64,000 nt of DNA from Leptothrix discophora (GTDB lineage: Bacteria; Pseudomonadota; Gammaproteobacteria; Burkholderiales; Burkholderiaceae_C), in contig NZ_JAUZEE010000008.1 in NCBI RefSeq assembly GCF_030705305.1, forward strand, positions 124,001-188,000. The letters run 5' to 3'. Made by a program: the position numbers and the translations under genes. The notes below the pieces were generated by a model. It searched no databases. It had not been told where the DNA came from and saw only the letters and a program-made list of their open reading frames with translations. Shown one piece after another: positions 26,763 to 36,265 of the stretch (the first letter of the stretch is position 1; each line of letters begins with the position of its first letter).

Positions 26763-28540
26763 TGTTGCAGCCGCGACCAGCGCGTGGCCTGCGCGTCCAT
26801 CAGCCAGGTGCAGCCGAAACGCGCCAGCTCGCGCTTGCGCGCGCTCACCGCCGCATCCGGATGCCGCTCGGCGCAGCGTGCGCTGCGCAGCCAGGCCCAG
26901 CACAGCAGGGTCCAGCCGACAGCGGCCAGCGCGTCGTCGGCGACCGCCAGCACCGCGTCCGGGCCGTGGGCGCGGGCGGCCTGCAGATGGCCGCCGGCCT
27001 CGGCCAGCGCATCGACCTGGCGCTGCAGCGCGGCGGCCTCGACGGCCAGCTCGGGCCGGTCGGCTGCGGCGGTGACCTCCGCGCGCAGCTCGTCCAGCAG
27101 CGCGTCCATGCGGCGCGGCGTGTCCAGCCACTTGCGCATCACCAGGTCGATCGCCTGGATCTCGTTGGTGCCCTCGTAGATCATGGCGATGCGGCTGTCG
27201 CGCACGATCTGCTCGATGCCGTACTCGTGCACGTAGCCGTAGCCGCCCAGCACGCCCAGCGCCTCGTCCGCGCCGCGGTGGCCCAGGTCGGTCAGGAAGG
27301 CCTTGGCCACCGGCGTCAGCAGGGCGACCAGGTCACCGGCGCGCTGGCGCCGGTCGGCGTCCGGATGCTGTTCGGACGCGTCGAGCAGCACGCCGATCCA
27401 GCCGGCCACCACCCGAGCGCCCTCGGTCTGCGCCTGCAGGCCCAGCAGGATGCGGCGCATCGCCGGGTGCCAGGCGATCGGGTCGGCGCCGCTGGCCGGC
27501 CCGGCATCGTCCGGCCGGGCCGGCGCGCGCAACTGGACCCGTTCGCGGGCGTAGGCCAGCGCCTTCTGCGTGGCCGCCTCCAGGTGCGCCAGGCCCTGCA
27601 TCGCGACGTGCAGCCGGGCCGAGTTCATCATCAGGAACATCGCGCCCAGGCCGGCACCGGGCTGGCCCAGCAGCCAGCCTTCGGCCTGCTCGAAGCGCAT
27701 CTGGCTGGTGGCGCTGCCGTGGATGCCCATCTTGTGCTCGATGCCGTCGCAGTGGGCCGCGTTGCGCCGGCCCAGCCCGCCGTGTGCGTCCGGCAGCCAC
27801 TTGGGCACCAGGAACAGGCTCAGCCCGCGCGTGCCGGCCGGCGCGCCGGGCAGCCGGGCCAGCACCAGGTGGACGATGTTGGCGCTCATGTCCTGGTCGC
27901 CGCCGGAGATGAAGATCTTGTTGCCGCTGATGCGCACCGGCGCGCCGTTGGCCAGCGGCTGGCCCTCGGGCGGCGGCTCGACCGGCTCGGCGCGGGTGCG
28001 GATCAGGCCCAGGTCGGAGCCGGCCTGCGGCTCGGTCAGGTTCATCGTCGCCAGCCACTCGCCGCTGACGACCTTGGCGAGGTAGCGCTCGCGCAGCTCG
28101 GGCGTGGCGGTGGCCTTGATCGCCTCGTAGGCGCCGTGCAGCAGGCCGGGATACATGGTCCAGGCGTGGTTGGCGCCGACCAGCATCTCGAACATCGCCG
28201 CGTTCAGCAGCTGCGGCAGGCCCTGGCCGCCGACGTCCGGATCGCAGGCCAGCGCCGGCCAGCCGCCGTCGACAAAGGCCTGCCAGGCCGCCGGGTAGCC
28301 GTCGGGCGTGCGCACCGTGCCGCCGCCGTCGGGGCTCCAGCGGCAGCCCTGACGGTCGCCGGGGCCGTTGAGTGGCGCCAGCACATCGGCGGCGAAGCGG
28401 CCGGCCTGGGCCAGCACCTCGGCGGCGGTCTCGCCGTCCAGGTCGGCGAAGGCGGGCAGCTCGCGCCAGGAGGCGGGCGCGTCGACCACGTGTTCGATGA
28501 CGAAGCGCCAGTCGTCCAGCGGCGGGGTGTAGGAGCTCAT
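26729..28540 (-). CDS. Acyl-CoA dehydrogenase with C-terminal extension (DmdC-like)
   Basis: FAD enzyme of 603 residues, the length of the long acyl-CoA dehydrogenase subfamily with an extra C-terminal helical domain. Landmarks are ATMNLTEPQAGSDLG, ISGNKIFISGGDQDMS, VLGGYGYVHEYGIEQIVRDS and IYEGTNEIQAIDLVMRK. The last segment places the catalytic Glu. In this context it could oxidise saturated phenylpropanoyl-CoA to the cinnamoyl-CoA, feeding the ligase-hydratase pathway. That substrate is inferred from neighbours; other 3-substituted acyl-CoAs remain possible. Confidence 0.88.
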   Translation of the reverse strand: MSSYTPPLDDWRFVIEHVVDAPASWRELPAFADLDGETAAEVLAQAGRFAADVLAPLNGPGDRQGCRWSPDGGGTVRTPDGYPAAWQAFVDGGWPALACDPDVGGQGLPQLLNAAMFEMLVGANHAWTMYPGLLHGAYEAIKATATPELRERYLAKVVSGEWLATMNLTEPQAGSDLGLIRTRAEPVEPPPEGQPLANGAPVRISGNKIFISGGDQDMSANIVHLVLARLPGAPAGTRGLSLFLVPKWLPDAHGGLGRRNAAHCDGIEHKMGIHGSATSQMRFEQAEGWLLGQPGAGLGAMFLMMNSARLHVAMQGLAHLEAATQKALAYARERVQLRAPARPDDAGPASGADPIAWHPAMRRILLGLQAQTEGARVVAGWIGVLLDASEQHPDADRRQRAGDLVALLTPVAKAFLTDLGHRGADEALGVLGGYGYVHEYGIEQIVRDSRIAMIYEGTNEIQAIDLVMRKWLDTPRRMDALLDELRAEVTAAADRPELAVEAAALQRQVDALAEAGGHLQAARAHGPDAVLAVADDALAAVGWTLLCWAWLRSARCAERHPDAAVSARKRELARFGCTWLMDAQATRWSRLQQWQRPLPWLRC

Positions 28541-28631
28541 CGGTCAACCTTTCGACGGGCCATGCCGCAGCCGGCCCGGTTCGGCACCGGGCGGCGGGCA
28601 GGGCAGGAAAACGTTCGGGTGCGCAAGCGGC

Positions 28632-29363
28632 TCAGGCCGCCTTCTTCTGCGCACCCAGGTAGGTCTCGATCACGCGCGGGTCGCCGGCGAGTTCGGCGGC
28701 CGGACCTTCCAGCGCGATCGCGCCGGTCTCCAGCACGTAGGCATGGTCGGCGACCTCCAGCGCGGCGCGGGCGTTCTGCTCGATCAGCAGGATGCTCACG
28801 CCGGTCGACTTCAGCGTCGAGATGATGCGGAAGATCTCCCGCACGATCAGCGGCGCGAGGCCGAGGCTGGGCTCGTCGAGCATCAGCAGCTTCGGGCCGC
28901 TCATCAGCGCGCGGCCGACCGCCAGCATCTGGCGCTCGCCGCCCGAGAGCGTCCCGGCCAGCTGCACGCGGCGTTCCTTCAGCCGCGGGAACAGCGTGTA
29001 GACCTCGTCGAGCCGGTCGCGCCAGCGCGCGTTGCCCAGCCGCATCTGGCGATAGCCGCCGAGCACCAGGTTGTCCTCGACCGCCATGGTCGAGAACAGC
29101 TCGCGTTTCTCGGGCACCAGCGCCAGGCCCATCATGACGCGCTCTTCCAGCGAGACATGGGCCAGGTCCTGGCCGTCGAACACGACCTTTCCGCGCGAGG
29201 GCAGCACGCCCATCAGCGCGTTCAGCGTGGTCGACTTGCCCGCGCCGTTCGGTCCGATGACGGTGACGACCTGCCCCGGCGCGATGCGCAGGTCCAGGCC
29301 GGAGAGCACCTCGGCGCGGCCGTAGCCGGCGTGCAGCCCCGTGACCTTCAACAAATCGCTCAT
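28632..29363 (-). CDS. livF: Branched-chain-type ABC transporter ATP-binding protein LivF (system 2)
   Basis: ATPase of 243 residues. Walker [13 protein letters not shown], signature [10 protein letters not shown], Walker [14 protein letters not shown]. The start is the ATG at 29363 ([15 protein letters not shown]), 11 bases after the upstream stop. It ends [13 protein letters not shown]. It belongs to the second livK-livH-livMG-livF set, located among hydroxycinnamate genes, which suggests aromatic acid uptake rather than amino acids. Confidence 0.92.
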   Translation of the reverse strand: MSDLLKVTGLHAGYGRAEVLSGLDLRIAPGQVVTVIGPNGAGKSTTLNALMGVLPSRGKVVFDGQDLAHVSLEERVMMGLALVPEKRELFSTMAVEDNLVLGGYRQMRLGNARWRDRLDEVYTLFPRLKERRVQLAGTLSGGERQMLAVGRALMSGPKLLMLDEPSLGLAPLIVREIFRIISTLKSTGVSILLIEQNARAALEVADHAYVLETGAIALEGPAAELAGDPRVIETYLGAQKKAA

Positions 29364-29374
29364 CGCGTGGTCCT

Positions 29375-31159
29375 TCAATGTTCGGTGCCGAGGTAGGCGG
29401 CCCGCACGGCCGGGCTTTCCTGCACGTCCTGCGGCGTGCCCTCGATCAGCTTGGTGCCGAACTCCATCACGACGATGCGGTCGGTGAGGTTCATGACGAA
29501 GTCCATGTCGTGCTCGACCAGCAGGATGCTCATGCCCTCGGCCTTGAGCTGGCGCAGCACCTCGGCCAGCGCCTGCTTCTCCTTGTGGCGCAGGCCGGCG
29601 GCGGGCTCGTCGAGCAGCAGCAGCGCCGGGTCGGTGCACAGCGCGCGGGCAATCTCCATCAGGCGGGCCGGACCGAGCGCGAGGTTGCCGGCCAGCTCGT
29701 GCATCTGGCCGGCCATGCCGATGCGGGTCAGCTGGCGCTCGGCCTCGGCGAACAGGCGCTTCTCCTCGTCCCGGTCGAGCCGCAGCATGGCCGCGAAGAC
29801 GCCGTGGCGGCTGCGCAGGTAACCGCCCAGCGCGACGTTCTCCAGCACCGTCATGTCCGGCAGCATCTTGACGTGCTGGAAGGTGCGCGACATGCCGCGC
29901 TCGGCGATCTCGCGCGAGCTGAGCCCGCCGACCGGCTGGCCGCGGAACACCACGTTGCCGCGGGTCAGGCCCAGCACGCCGGTGATCAGGTTGAAGGTGG
30001 TGGACTTGCCCGCGCCGTTCGGGCCGATCAGGCCGATGATCTCGCCGGCCCGGATGGTGAAGCTCACGTCGTTGACCGCCACCAGGCCGCCGAACTGCTT
30101 GCGCACCGCCTGCACGTCCAGCAGCAGCTCGCCGGCGACCGGCTTGTCGCGCTCGGGCAGGGCGGCCGCGCCGTCCCAGTCGCGCTCCCGCCGGGCCGGC
30201 GGCATCCAGCGTCCGGCGACCGCGCCGAAGGCCCTGGCCAGGCCGGGGAACAGGCCCTGCGGCGCGACCTTGAGCACGACCACCAGCACGATGCCGAAGA
30301 CGATGATCTCGTAGTTGCCATTGCCGCCGAACAGCCGGGGCAGGATCACCTGCAGCTGGTCCTCGACCAGCTTGACCACCGCCGCGCCGGTGAAGGCGCC
30401 CCAGACGTGGCCGACGCCGCCGAGCACCGCCATGAACAGGTATTCGATGCCCTTGTTCAGGCCGAAGGGCGACGGGTTGACGGTGCGCTGGAAGTGCGCG
30501 AACAGCCAGCCGGAGACGGCCGCCAGCACCGCCGCGATGACGAACACCAGCACCTTGTAGCGGTAGGTCGAGATGCCCATGGCCTCGGCCATGGTCACGC
30601 CACCCTTGAGCGCGCGGATGGCCCGGCCGGTGCGCGAGTCCAGCAGGTGGATCACCGCGATGGCCGCCAACAGCGCGACCAGCCAGATCAGGTAGAAGTA
30701 GCTGCGGCCGGAGGCCAGGCTGATGCCGAACAGGTTCATCGCCGGCACGCCGAGGATGCCGTCGTACTTGCCGAGGAACTCCATGTTGGACATGGCGTAG
30801 TACAGCGACAGGCCCCAGGCGATCGTGGCCAGCGGCAGGTAGTGGCCCGACATGCGCAGCGTGATCGCCGCGACCACCAGCGCCACCACGATGGTCAGGC
30901 CCACGCCGACCCACAGCGTCAGCCACGGCGACACGCCGTGGGCCGTGCTCAGGTAGGCCGAGGTGTAGGCGCCCAGGCCGACGAAGGCGGCCTGGCCGAA
31001 GGACGTCAGGCCGGACACGCCGGTCAGCAGCACCAGGCCCAGCGAGACGATCGCGTAGAGGCCGACGTAGTTGAGCTGGGTGATCCAGAACTCGGGCACC
31101 GGCAGCACCGGCAACAGCGCCAGCAGCAGGGCCAGCGTCAGGAACAGACGGTTGCGCAT
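29375..31159 (-). CDS. Fused LivM permease-LivG ATPase (system 2)
   Basis: Predicted 594 residues. The LivM part covers ~1-310 ([38 protein letters not shown] in separate helices). A charged linker ([20 protein letters not shown]) joins it to a LivG ATPase from ~340. That domain has [27 protein letters not shown] and the end [15 protein letters not shown] lies upstream of the ATG at 31159. The linker is shorter than in the system 1 fusion. The permease half has the [12 protein letters not shown] motif, as in transporters annotated for aromatic acids. Confidence 0.9.
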   Translation of the reverse strand: MRNRLFLTLALLLALLPVLPVPEFWITQLNYVGLYAIVSLGLVLLTGVSGLTSFGQAAFVGLGAYTSAYLSTAHGVSPWLTLWVGVGLTIVVALVVAAITLRMSGHYLPLATIAWGLSLYYAMSNMEFLGKYDGILGVPAMNLFGISLASGRSYFYLIWLVALLAAIAVIHLLDSRTGRAIRALKGGVTMAEAMGISTYRYKVLVFVIAAVLAAVSGWLFAHFQRTVNPSPFGLNKGIEYLFMAVLGGVGHVWGAFTGAAVVKLVEDQLQVILPRLFGGNGNYEIIVFGIVLVVVLKVAPQGLFPGLARAFGAVAGRWMPPARRERDWDGAAALPERDKPVAGELLLDVQAVRKQFGGLVAVNDVSFTIRAGEIIGLIGPNGAGKSTTFNLITGVLGLTRGNVVFRGQPVGGLSSREIAERGMSRTFQHVKMLPDMTVLENVALGGYLRSRHGVFAAMLRLDRDEEKRLFAEAERQLTRIGMAGQMHELAGNLALGPARLMEIARALCTDPALLLLDEPAAGLRHKEKQALAEVLRQLKAEGMSILLVEHDMDFVMNLTDRIVVMEFGTKLIEGTPQDVQESPAVRAAYLGTEH

Positions 31160-31166
31160 GAGCACC

Positions 31167-32204
31167 TCATTCCTCCTCGGGGTGCGGATCGCGCAGGCTG
31201 CGCCAGAGCAGCACCGGCAGGATCGCGGTGAACACGATGACTTCCTTGAAGGCACTGGCCCAGAACGAGCCGAACGATTCGAGGATGCCGACGCCGAGCG
31301 CGCCGGCCATCGCCAGCGGATAGCTCGACAGGCCGGCGAAGACGGCGGCGACGAAGCCCTTCAGGCCGATCAGGAAGCCGCTGTCGTAGAAGACCGTGGT
31401 GGTCGGCCCGATCAGCAGGCCCGACAGCGCGCCGATGAAGGCGGCCATCGTGAAGCTCAGCCGGCCCGCGCCGGTCGACGAGATGCCCATCAGCCGTGCG
31501 CCGAGGCGGTTGACCGCGGTGGCCCGCAGCGCCTTGCCACGCAGCGTGCGCTCGAAGAACAGCCACAGCAGCACGATCAGCGCGATCGTGGCCATGAAGA
31601 TGATCAGCGTCTGGCCGCTCAGGGCCAGCGGGCCGAGGTTGAATCGCTCGTCCCAGAAACTCGGGTTGCGGAAGCCTTCGGCGCCGAAGAACAGCAGGCC
31701 CAGGCCGGTCATCGCGAAGTGCACGCCCACCGAGATGATCAGCAGCACCAGCACCGTCGCGTCGGCCAGCGACTCGTAGGCCAGGCGGTAGAGCAGACCG
31801 CCCATCGGCGTGACGATCACCAGCGACAGCAGCGCCTGCACCACCAGCGGGAACTGGCGCGGGGCGGCCCAGGCGGCGACCAGCGCGATGGCGATCGGCC
31901 AGGCCAGCGTCGTCAGCGCCTGGCGTGCCAGCCGTGCGGCGCCGACGTGGTTGCGCCAGCCCTGCACAGACTCCAGCACGGCGGCGGTGGCGGCCATCAG
32001 CAGCAGCAGCCAGACCGTGCCGGGCGTCTGGCCGGTCTGCAGCATGGCCAGGGTCAGCGCCCCGTAGGCGACGAACTCGCCCTGCGGGATGAAGATCACC
32101 CGGGTGACGGCGAACAGCAGCACGGTGGCCATCGCCAGCAGCGCGTACACCGCGCCGTTGGTGATGCCGTCCAGCGCCAGGATGCTGGCGATCGTGAAGT
32201 CCAT
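31167..32204 (-). CDS. livH: Branched-chain-type ABC transporter permease LivH (system 2)
   Basis: Permease of 345 residues starting [20 protein letters not shown], longer than the system 1 LivH (291). Eight or more hydrophobic segments are visible. The LivH glycine motif is [13 protein letters not shown] near residue 40. The late [20 protein letters not shown] matches the family. The extra ~50 residues lie between helices at ~70-115. It is followed by livMG after seven bases. Confidence 0.9.
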   Translation of the reverse strand: MDFTIASILALDGITNGAVYALLAMATVLLFAVTRVIFIPQGEFVAYGALTLAMLQTGQTPGTVWLLLLMAATAAVLESVQGWRNHVGAARLARQALTTLAWPIAIALVAAWAAPRQFPLVVQALLSLVIVTPMGGLLYRLAYESLADATVLVLLIISVGVHFAMTGLGLLFFGAEGFRNPSFWDERFNLGPLALSGQTLIIFMATIALIVLLWLFFERTLRGKALRATAVNRLGARLMGISSTGAGRLSFTMAAFIGALSGLLIGPTTTVFYDSGFLIGLKGFVAAVFAGLSSYPLAMAGALGVGILESFGSFWASAFKEVIVFTAILPVLLWRSLRDPHPEEE

Positions 32205-32274
32205 GAAGGCTCCGGCGGAAGAGGCCGGGCGCGCGGTCCGCCGTCAGCGACGGCCCGTGCGCCGGCCGGGGGGG

Positions 32275-33414
32275 TTACTCGACTTTCCAGTCGCCGTTGA
32301 CGACCTTGAGGATCACGCCGGTCTCGGTCGTGTAGCCCCAGTGGTTGTCCTTGGTGTAGCTCAGCACGCCGTGGGCGACGACCGTGCGGCCCATCGTCTC
32401 GATGGCCTCGCGCAGCGCGGCCCGGAACTCCTTCGTGCCCGGCTTGCCCTTCTTCAGCGCCACCGGCACGACCTTCTGCAGCACCAGCGCGGCGTCGTAG
32501 GCATGGCCGCCGAACTGGTTGCGGCTGCCCGCGCCGTAGGCCTTCTCGTACTGGGCGATGAAGTCCAGCGCGACCTTCTTCGACGGGTGGGCGTCGGCCA
32601 GCTGGTCGGCCACGACGGCCGGGCCGGAGACCACGCAGGCACCCTCGACGTCCTTGCCGCCGACGCGCATCAGGTCACGGCTGGCGGCCGCGTGGGTCTG
32701 GTAGATCCGGCCCTTGTAGCCCCGTTCCACGACCGCCTTGTGCGGCATGGCCGCGCCGGAGCCGGAGGCCACGATCAGGATCGCGTCCGGGTTGGCGCTG
32801 ACGAGCTTCAGGGCCTGGCCGGTGACCGAGGTGTCGGCCCGCGCGAAGCGCTCGACCGCCACGAACCTGATCGGCAGGCCCATCGCGGTGGCCTCGGCCT
32901 GGAAGTCCTTGAGCCAGCCTTCGCCGTAGGCATCGGTGTAGCCCAGGAAGCCGACCGTCTTGATGCCCAGCTTGTTCATGTGCTGCAGCACCGCATGCGA
33001 CATCACCGCGTTGGACTGCGGCAGGCGGAAGGCCCAGCTGTCCTTGCCAGCCTGCAACGTGGCGGGCGACAGCATCAGCTGCACCGTGCCCGATTCGGCG
33101 ATGGTGTCGGCCATCGCGATGGCCGCCGGCGTCGCGACCGAGCCGACCACCACGTCGACCTTGTCCTCGCTGACGAAACGCTTGGCGTTCTGCACCGCCT
33201 TGGTCGGATCGGCTGCGTCATCGAGCACGACGACGTTGAGCTTCTCCCCGGCGATGCTGGTCGGCCACAGCTTGACGCCGTTCTGCGCCGGCAGGCCCAG
33301 GCCGCTGGCCGGTCCGGTCAGCGGCAGGCTCACGCCGATCGTGATGTCGGCCTGCGCGGCTCCGACGAGTGCCATCAGGGCGGCGGCGGCGATCTGTTTG
33401 ATGACCTGGGTCAT
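32275..33414 (-). CDS. Periplasmic substrate-binding protein, LivK type (system 2)
   Basis: Protein of 379 residues. Residues 1-22 (MTQVIKQIAAAALMALVGAAQA) form a signal peptide. The mature part is Peripla_BP_6 starting DITIGVSLPLTGPASGLG. GGAG precedes the ATG at 33414. Type I binding proteins of this clade include those for aromatic acids such as CouP of Rhodopseudomonas. The neighbouring ferulate genes support this ligand class, but no binding residue proves it. Confidence 0.88.
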   Translation of the reverse strand: MTQVIKQIAAAALMALVGAAQADITIGVSLPLTGPASGLGLPAQNGVKLWPTSIAGEKLNVVVLDDAADPTKAVQNAKRFVSEDKVDVVVGSVATPAAIAMADTIAESGTVQLMLSPATLQAGKDSWAFRLPQSNAVMSHAVLQHMNKLGIKTVGFLGYTDAYGEGWLKDFQAEATAMGLPIRFVAVERFARADTSVTGQALKLVSANPDAILIVASGSGAAMPHKAVVERGYKGRIYQTHAAASRDLMRVGGKDVEGACVVSGPAVVADQLADAHPSKKVALDFIAQYEKAYGAGSRNQFGGHAYDAALVLQKVVPVALKKGKPGTKEFRAALREAIETMGRTVVAHGVLSYTKDNHWGYTTETGVILKVVNGDWKVE

Positions 33415-33478
33415 GTTGTCTCCTGCGAGGTGGCGGCAATGTGCCGTGGGCGATGGCGGGGTGTCCATCAGTAGTTGT

Positions 33479-33512
33479 CCGACCGGTCGGTCAAAAGTGT
33501 TGACCGCCGGTC
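33479..33512. promoter_or_regulatory. Double GACCGG-type palindrome upstream of livK2
   Basis: CCGACCGGTCGG (33479-33490) is a perfect 12-bp palindrome. A second, looser one, GACC-GCC-GGTC, is at 33502-33512. Such GACCGGTC-centred sites are typical TetR/AcrR-family operators. On the minus strand a TTGACC box overlaps the first palindrome and could be the livK2 -35. No TetR gene lies in the window. Confidence 0.55.
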
Positions 33513-33528
33513 GACAGGGAAAACCGGT

Positions 33529-34317
33529 TCAGCGCGGCGCCATGCGCAGGGCGCCGTCGAGCCGGATCACCTCGCCATTGAGGTGGCCGTTCTCGACGAT
33601 GTGGCAGGCCAGCGCGGCGAACTCTTCGGGCTGGCCCAGCCGCTTCGGAAAGGGGATGGACGCGGCCAGCGACTGCTGCACCGGCTCGGGCAGCTCGTTC
33701 ATCAGCGGCGTGGCGAACAGCCCCGGCGCGACGGTGCAGACCCGGATGCCCCACTGCGCCAGATCGCGCGCCAGCGGCAGCGTCAGGCCGACCACGCCGC
33801 CCTTGGACGCCGCATAGGCTTCCTGCCCGACCTGGCCGTCGTAGGCCGCGACCGAGGCGGTGTTGACGATCACGCCGCGCTCGCCGTCGGCGGTGGCGGG
33901 TTCCTGCGCGGCCATGCGGGCGGCGGCCAGGCGGGTCACGTTGTAGGTGCCCACGAGGTTGATGCGCACCACGCGCTCGAAGTCCTCCAGCGGCGCGGGC
34001 GAGCCGTCCCTCTGGATCACCCGCTTCGCGCTGCCGATGCCGGCGATGTTCATCAGCAGGCGCGGCGCGCCCAGCGTGGCCTGCACCGCATCGAGCGCGG
34101 CCGTCACGCTGGCCGTGTCGGTGATGTCGCAGCGGCAGGCGAGCGCCGTGCCGACGCCGTGCATGTCGTTGAGTGCGCTGGCGCCGGCCTGTGCGCCGGC
34201 CTCGTTGATGTCCAGCAGCGCGACCTTCGCGCCGCGTGCGGCCAGCGCCTGCGCGACCGCCGCGCCCAGCCCGGAGCCGGCGCCGGTGACCAGCGCCACC
34301 TGTCCTTCGATCTTCAT
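33529..34317 (-). CDS. SDR-family dehydrogenase, probable 3-hydroxyacyl-CoA dehydrogenase
   Basis: Protein of 262 residues. NAD-binding TGAGSGLG is at ~12-19. The active-site Ser-Tyr-Lys runs through NTASVAAYDGQ and EAYAASKGG. The overall sequence, including the long insert before NLVGTYNVTRLAAARM, resembles the type II 3-hydroxyacyl-CoA dehydrogenase (HSD10-like) SDRs. In the cluster it would oxidise 3-hydroxy-3-arylpropanoyl-CoA to the beta-keto thioester, the CouN-type step. It follows the CoA ligase by 25 bases. Confidence 0.82.
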   Translation of the reverse strand: MKIEGQVALVTGAGSGLGAAVAQALAARGAKVALLDINEAGAQAGASALNDMHGVGTALACRCDITDTASVTAALDAVQATLGAPRLLMNIAGIGSAKRVIQRDGSPAPLEDFERVVRINLVGTYNVTRLAAARMAAQEPATADGERGVIVNTASVAAYDGQVGQEAYAASKGGVVGLTLPLARDLAQWGIRVCTVAPGLFATPLMNELPEPVQQSLAASIPFPKRLGQPEEFAALACHIVENGHLNGEVIRLDGALRMAPR

Positions 34318-34342
34318 GGTGTCGTCCTTGCGTGCAGGCCCG

Positions 34343-36265
34343 TCAACCGCGCTGCGGCAGGATGACGAAGGGATCGGCCTCGCGGCCCTCGTGCAGTGCC
34401 TCGACCAGGGCGGCGCGGTGCTGCAGCACCGCGCGCTGGTTGATCGAGCCCTTGTCGGTCACCTCGCCCTTGTCGATCGACGGCGGCTCGGCCAGCACGT
34501 GCAGCCGGGCGACCCGGTTGGCGCTGCCGGTGCCGCTGGCCCACAGCGTGTCGGCCAGGCGCTGGAAGAAGGCCCGCACCGCCGGGTGGTGCAGCACCTC
34601 GGGTGCGGGCACGGTCGCGTCCAGGCCGGCCAGGCGGCGGCATTCGTCCAGCCGCGGGAACAGCAGCAGGCCGAGTTCATCGCGGTTCAGGCCGGTCACG
34701 ACGGCGTCCTGCACGCAGGGCGCGCCAGCGGCGATGACCTTGCCACGCAGCGGGCCGACGCTGACGAAGGTGCCGGTCGAGAGCTTGAAGTCCTCGGCGA
34801 TGCGGCCGTCGAAGACCAGGCCCCGCTGCGGGTCGGCGGGGTCGACGAACTTCACCGCGTCGCCGGTGCAGTAGTAGCCCTCGGCATCGAAGGCCTCGGC
34901 CGTCTGGGCCGGGTCCTTCCAGTAGCCGGGCATGACGTGGGGGCCGCGGAAGCGGACCTCGGTCTTGGCCCAGGGACCGTCGCCGATGCGGGTCAGCTTG
35001 ACCTCGCAGCCCGGCGCCGGCAGGCCGATCTGGCCCGAGCGCACCGCCGTGCCCAGCGCGAACACGCAGGCCGGCGCGGTTTCGGTCATGCCCAGGCTGG
35101 TGATCATGCGCACACGCTCGCCCACGGTGGCCTCGCCGAGCGCCTCCAGCTGGTCCCAGACCGCCTGCGACAGCCCGGCACCGGCATACATGAAGAGCTG
35201 CACGCGGCGGAACATCGATGCGCGCAAGGCGGCGTCGTCCTGCATCGCGGCGGCGATTTCCTCGTAGCCCTTGGGCACGTTGAAGTAGACCGTCGGCGAG
35301 ACCTCGCGCAGGTTGCGCAGCGTCTCGGCGATGCCCGCCGGCGTGGGCTTGCCCTCGTCGATGTGCAGCGTGCCGCCGTTGTAGAGCACGATGCCGACGT
35401 TGTGGTTGCCGCCGAAGGTGTGGTTCCAGGGCAGCCAGTCGACCAGCACCGGCGGCTCGTCGGCCAGGAAGGCCAGGCACTGACGGATCATCTGCTGGTT
35501 GGCGCACAGCATGCGCTGCGTGTTGATCACGCCCTTGGGCTGCTTGGTCGAGCCGGAGGTGAACAGGAACTTCGCGATGGTGTCCGGGCCGACCTGGGCA
35601 TGCGCGGCCACGCCGCTCTCGCCCGGCACGGTCGCCAGCAGCGCCTCGAACGGCGTCGTGGCCCGGCCTGCGAGCGTCCCGCTGCCGAGCACGAACTCGA
35701 CGCCGTCGCCCAGCAGGGCCGCGATCGTGTCGAAGGCGCGGCCATAGGCCGGGCCGCTGGCGAACACCAGCCCCGGCGTGACCATGCCGACGACGTGGCG
35801 CAGCTTGCCGTGGTCCTGCGAGACCAGCGAATAGGCGCTCGAGATCGGTGCCACCGGCACGCCGGCCCACATCGCGCCCAGCGTCAGCGTCAGGTGCTCG
35901 ATGTCGTTGTCGCTCAGGATCGCCACCGGCCGATCCACGCCCAGGCCACGGTCGACCAGCGCCTGGCCGACCGCCTGGGCGCGTTGCAGCATCTGCGCGT
36001 AGCTGACGTGGTGCCAGTCGCCGCGGCTGCCGTCGGCCAGCCGCTCGCGCTGGGCCACCAGCGTGCGCCCGGGCGCCTGCGCCGCCCATTGCGCCAGCGC
36101 ATCGGTCAGGCGTTCGGGGAACCTGCGCAGCGGCTCGGTCGAGCGCAGCACGGTGCTGCCGTCGGCGGCGGTCTCGACGCTGGCCTGCAGCGCGCCGCCG
36201 ATACGGGCGTCGCGGTAGCGGGGGGCGGACATCGGGTGGGATGGGGCGGCGGCGGCGGCGTTCAT
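34343..36265 (-). CDS. Feruloyl-CoA synthase-like AMP-forming CoA ligase
   Basis: Protein of 640 residues, long for ANL ligases but usual for feruloyl-CoA synthases. The adenylation P-loop is LFTSGSTKQPKGVINTQ. Other landmarks are VDWLPWNHTFGGNHN, MYAGAGLSQ, MITSLGMTETAPA and YYCTGDAVKFVDP, all characteristic of Fcs. It should activate ferulate, coumarate or caffeate with CoA and ATP in the cytoplasm. The ATG at 36265 overlaps the crotonase stop by four bases; an internal ATG 11 codons later (MSAPRYRDARIGG) is an alternative start. Confidence 0.88.
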   Translation of the reverse strand: MNAAAAAPSHPMSAPRYRDARIGGALQASVETAADGSTVLRSTEPLRRFPERLTDALAQWAAQAPGRTLVAQRERLADGSRGDWHHVSYAQMLQRAQAVGQALVDRGLGVDRPVAILSDNDIEHLTLTLGAMWAGVPVAPISSAYSLVSQDHGKLRHVVGMVTPGLVFASGPAYGRAFDTIAALLGDGVEFVLGSGTLAGRATTPFEALLATVPGESGVAAHAQVGPDTIAKFLFTSGSTKQPKGVINTQRMLCANQQMIRQCLAFLADEPPVLVDWLPWNHTFGGNHNVGIVLYNGGTLHIDEGKPTPAGIAETLRNLREVSPTVYFNVPKGYEEIAAAMQDDAALRASMFRRVQLFMYAGAGLSQAVWDQLEALGEATVGERVRMITSLGMTETAPACVFALGTAVRSGQIGLPAPGCEVKLTRIGDGPWAKTEVRFRGPHVMPGYWKDPAQTAEAFDAEGYYCTGDAVKFVDPADPQRGLVFDGRIAEDFKLSTGTFVSVGPLRGKVIAAGAPCVQDAVVTGLNRDELGLLLFPRLDECRRLAGLDATVPAPEVLHHPAVRAFFQRLADTLWASGTGSANRVARLHVLAEPPSIDKGEVTDKGSINQRAVLQHRAALVEALHEGREADPFVILPQRG

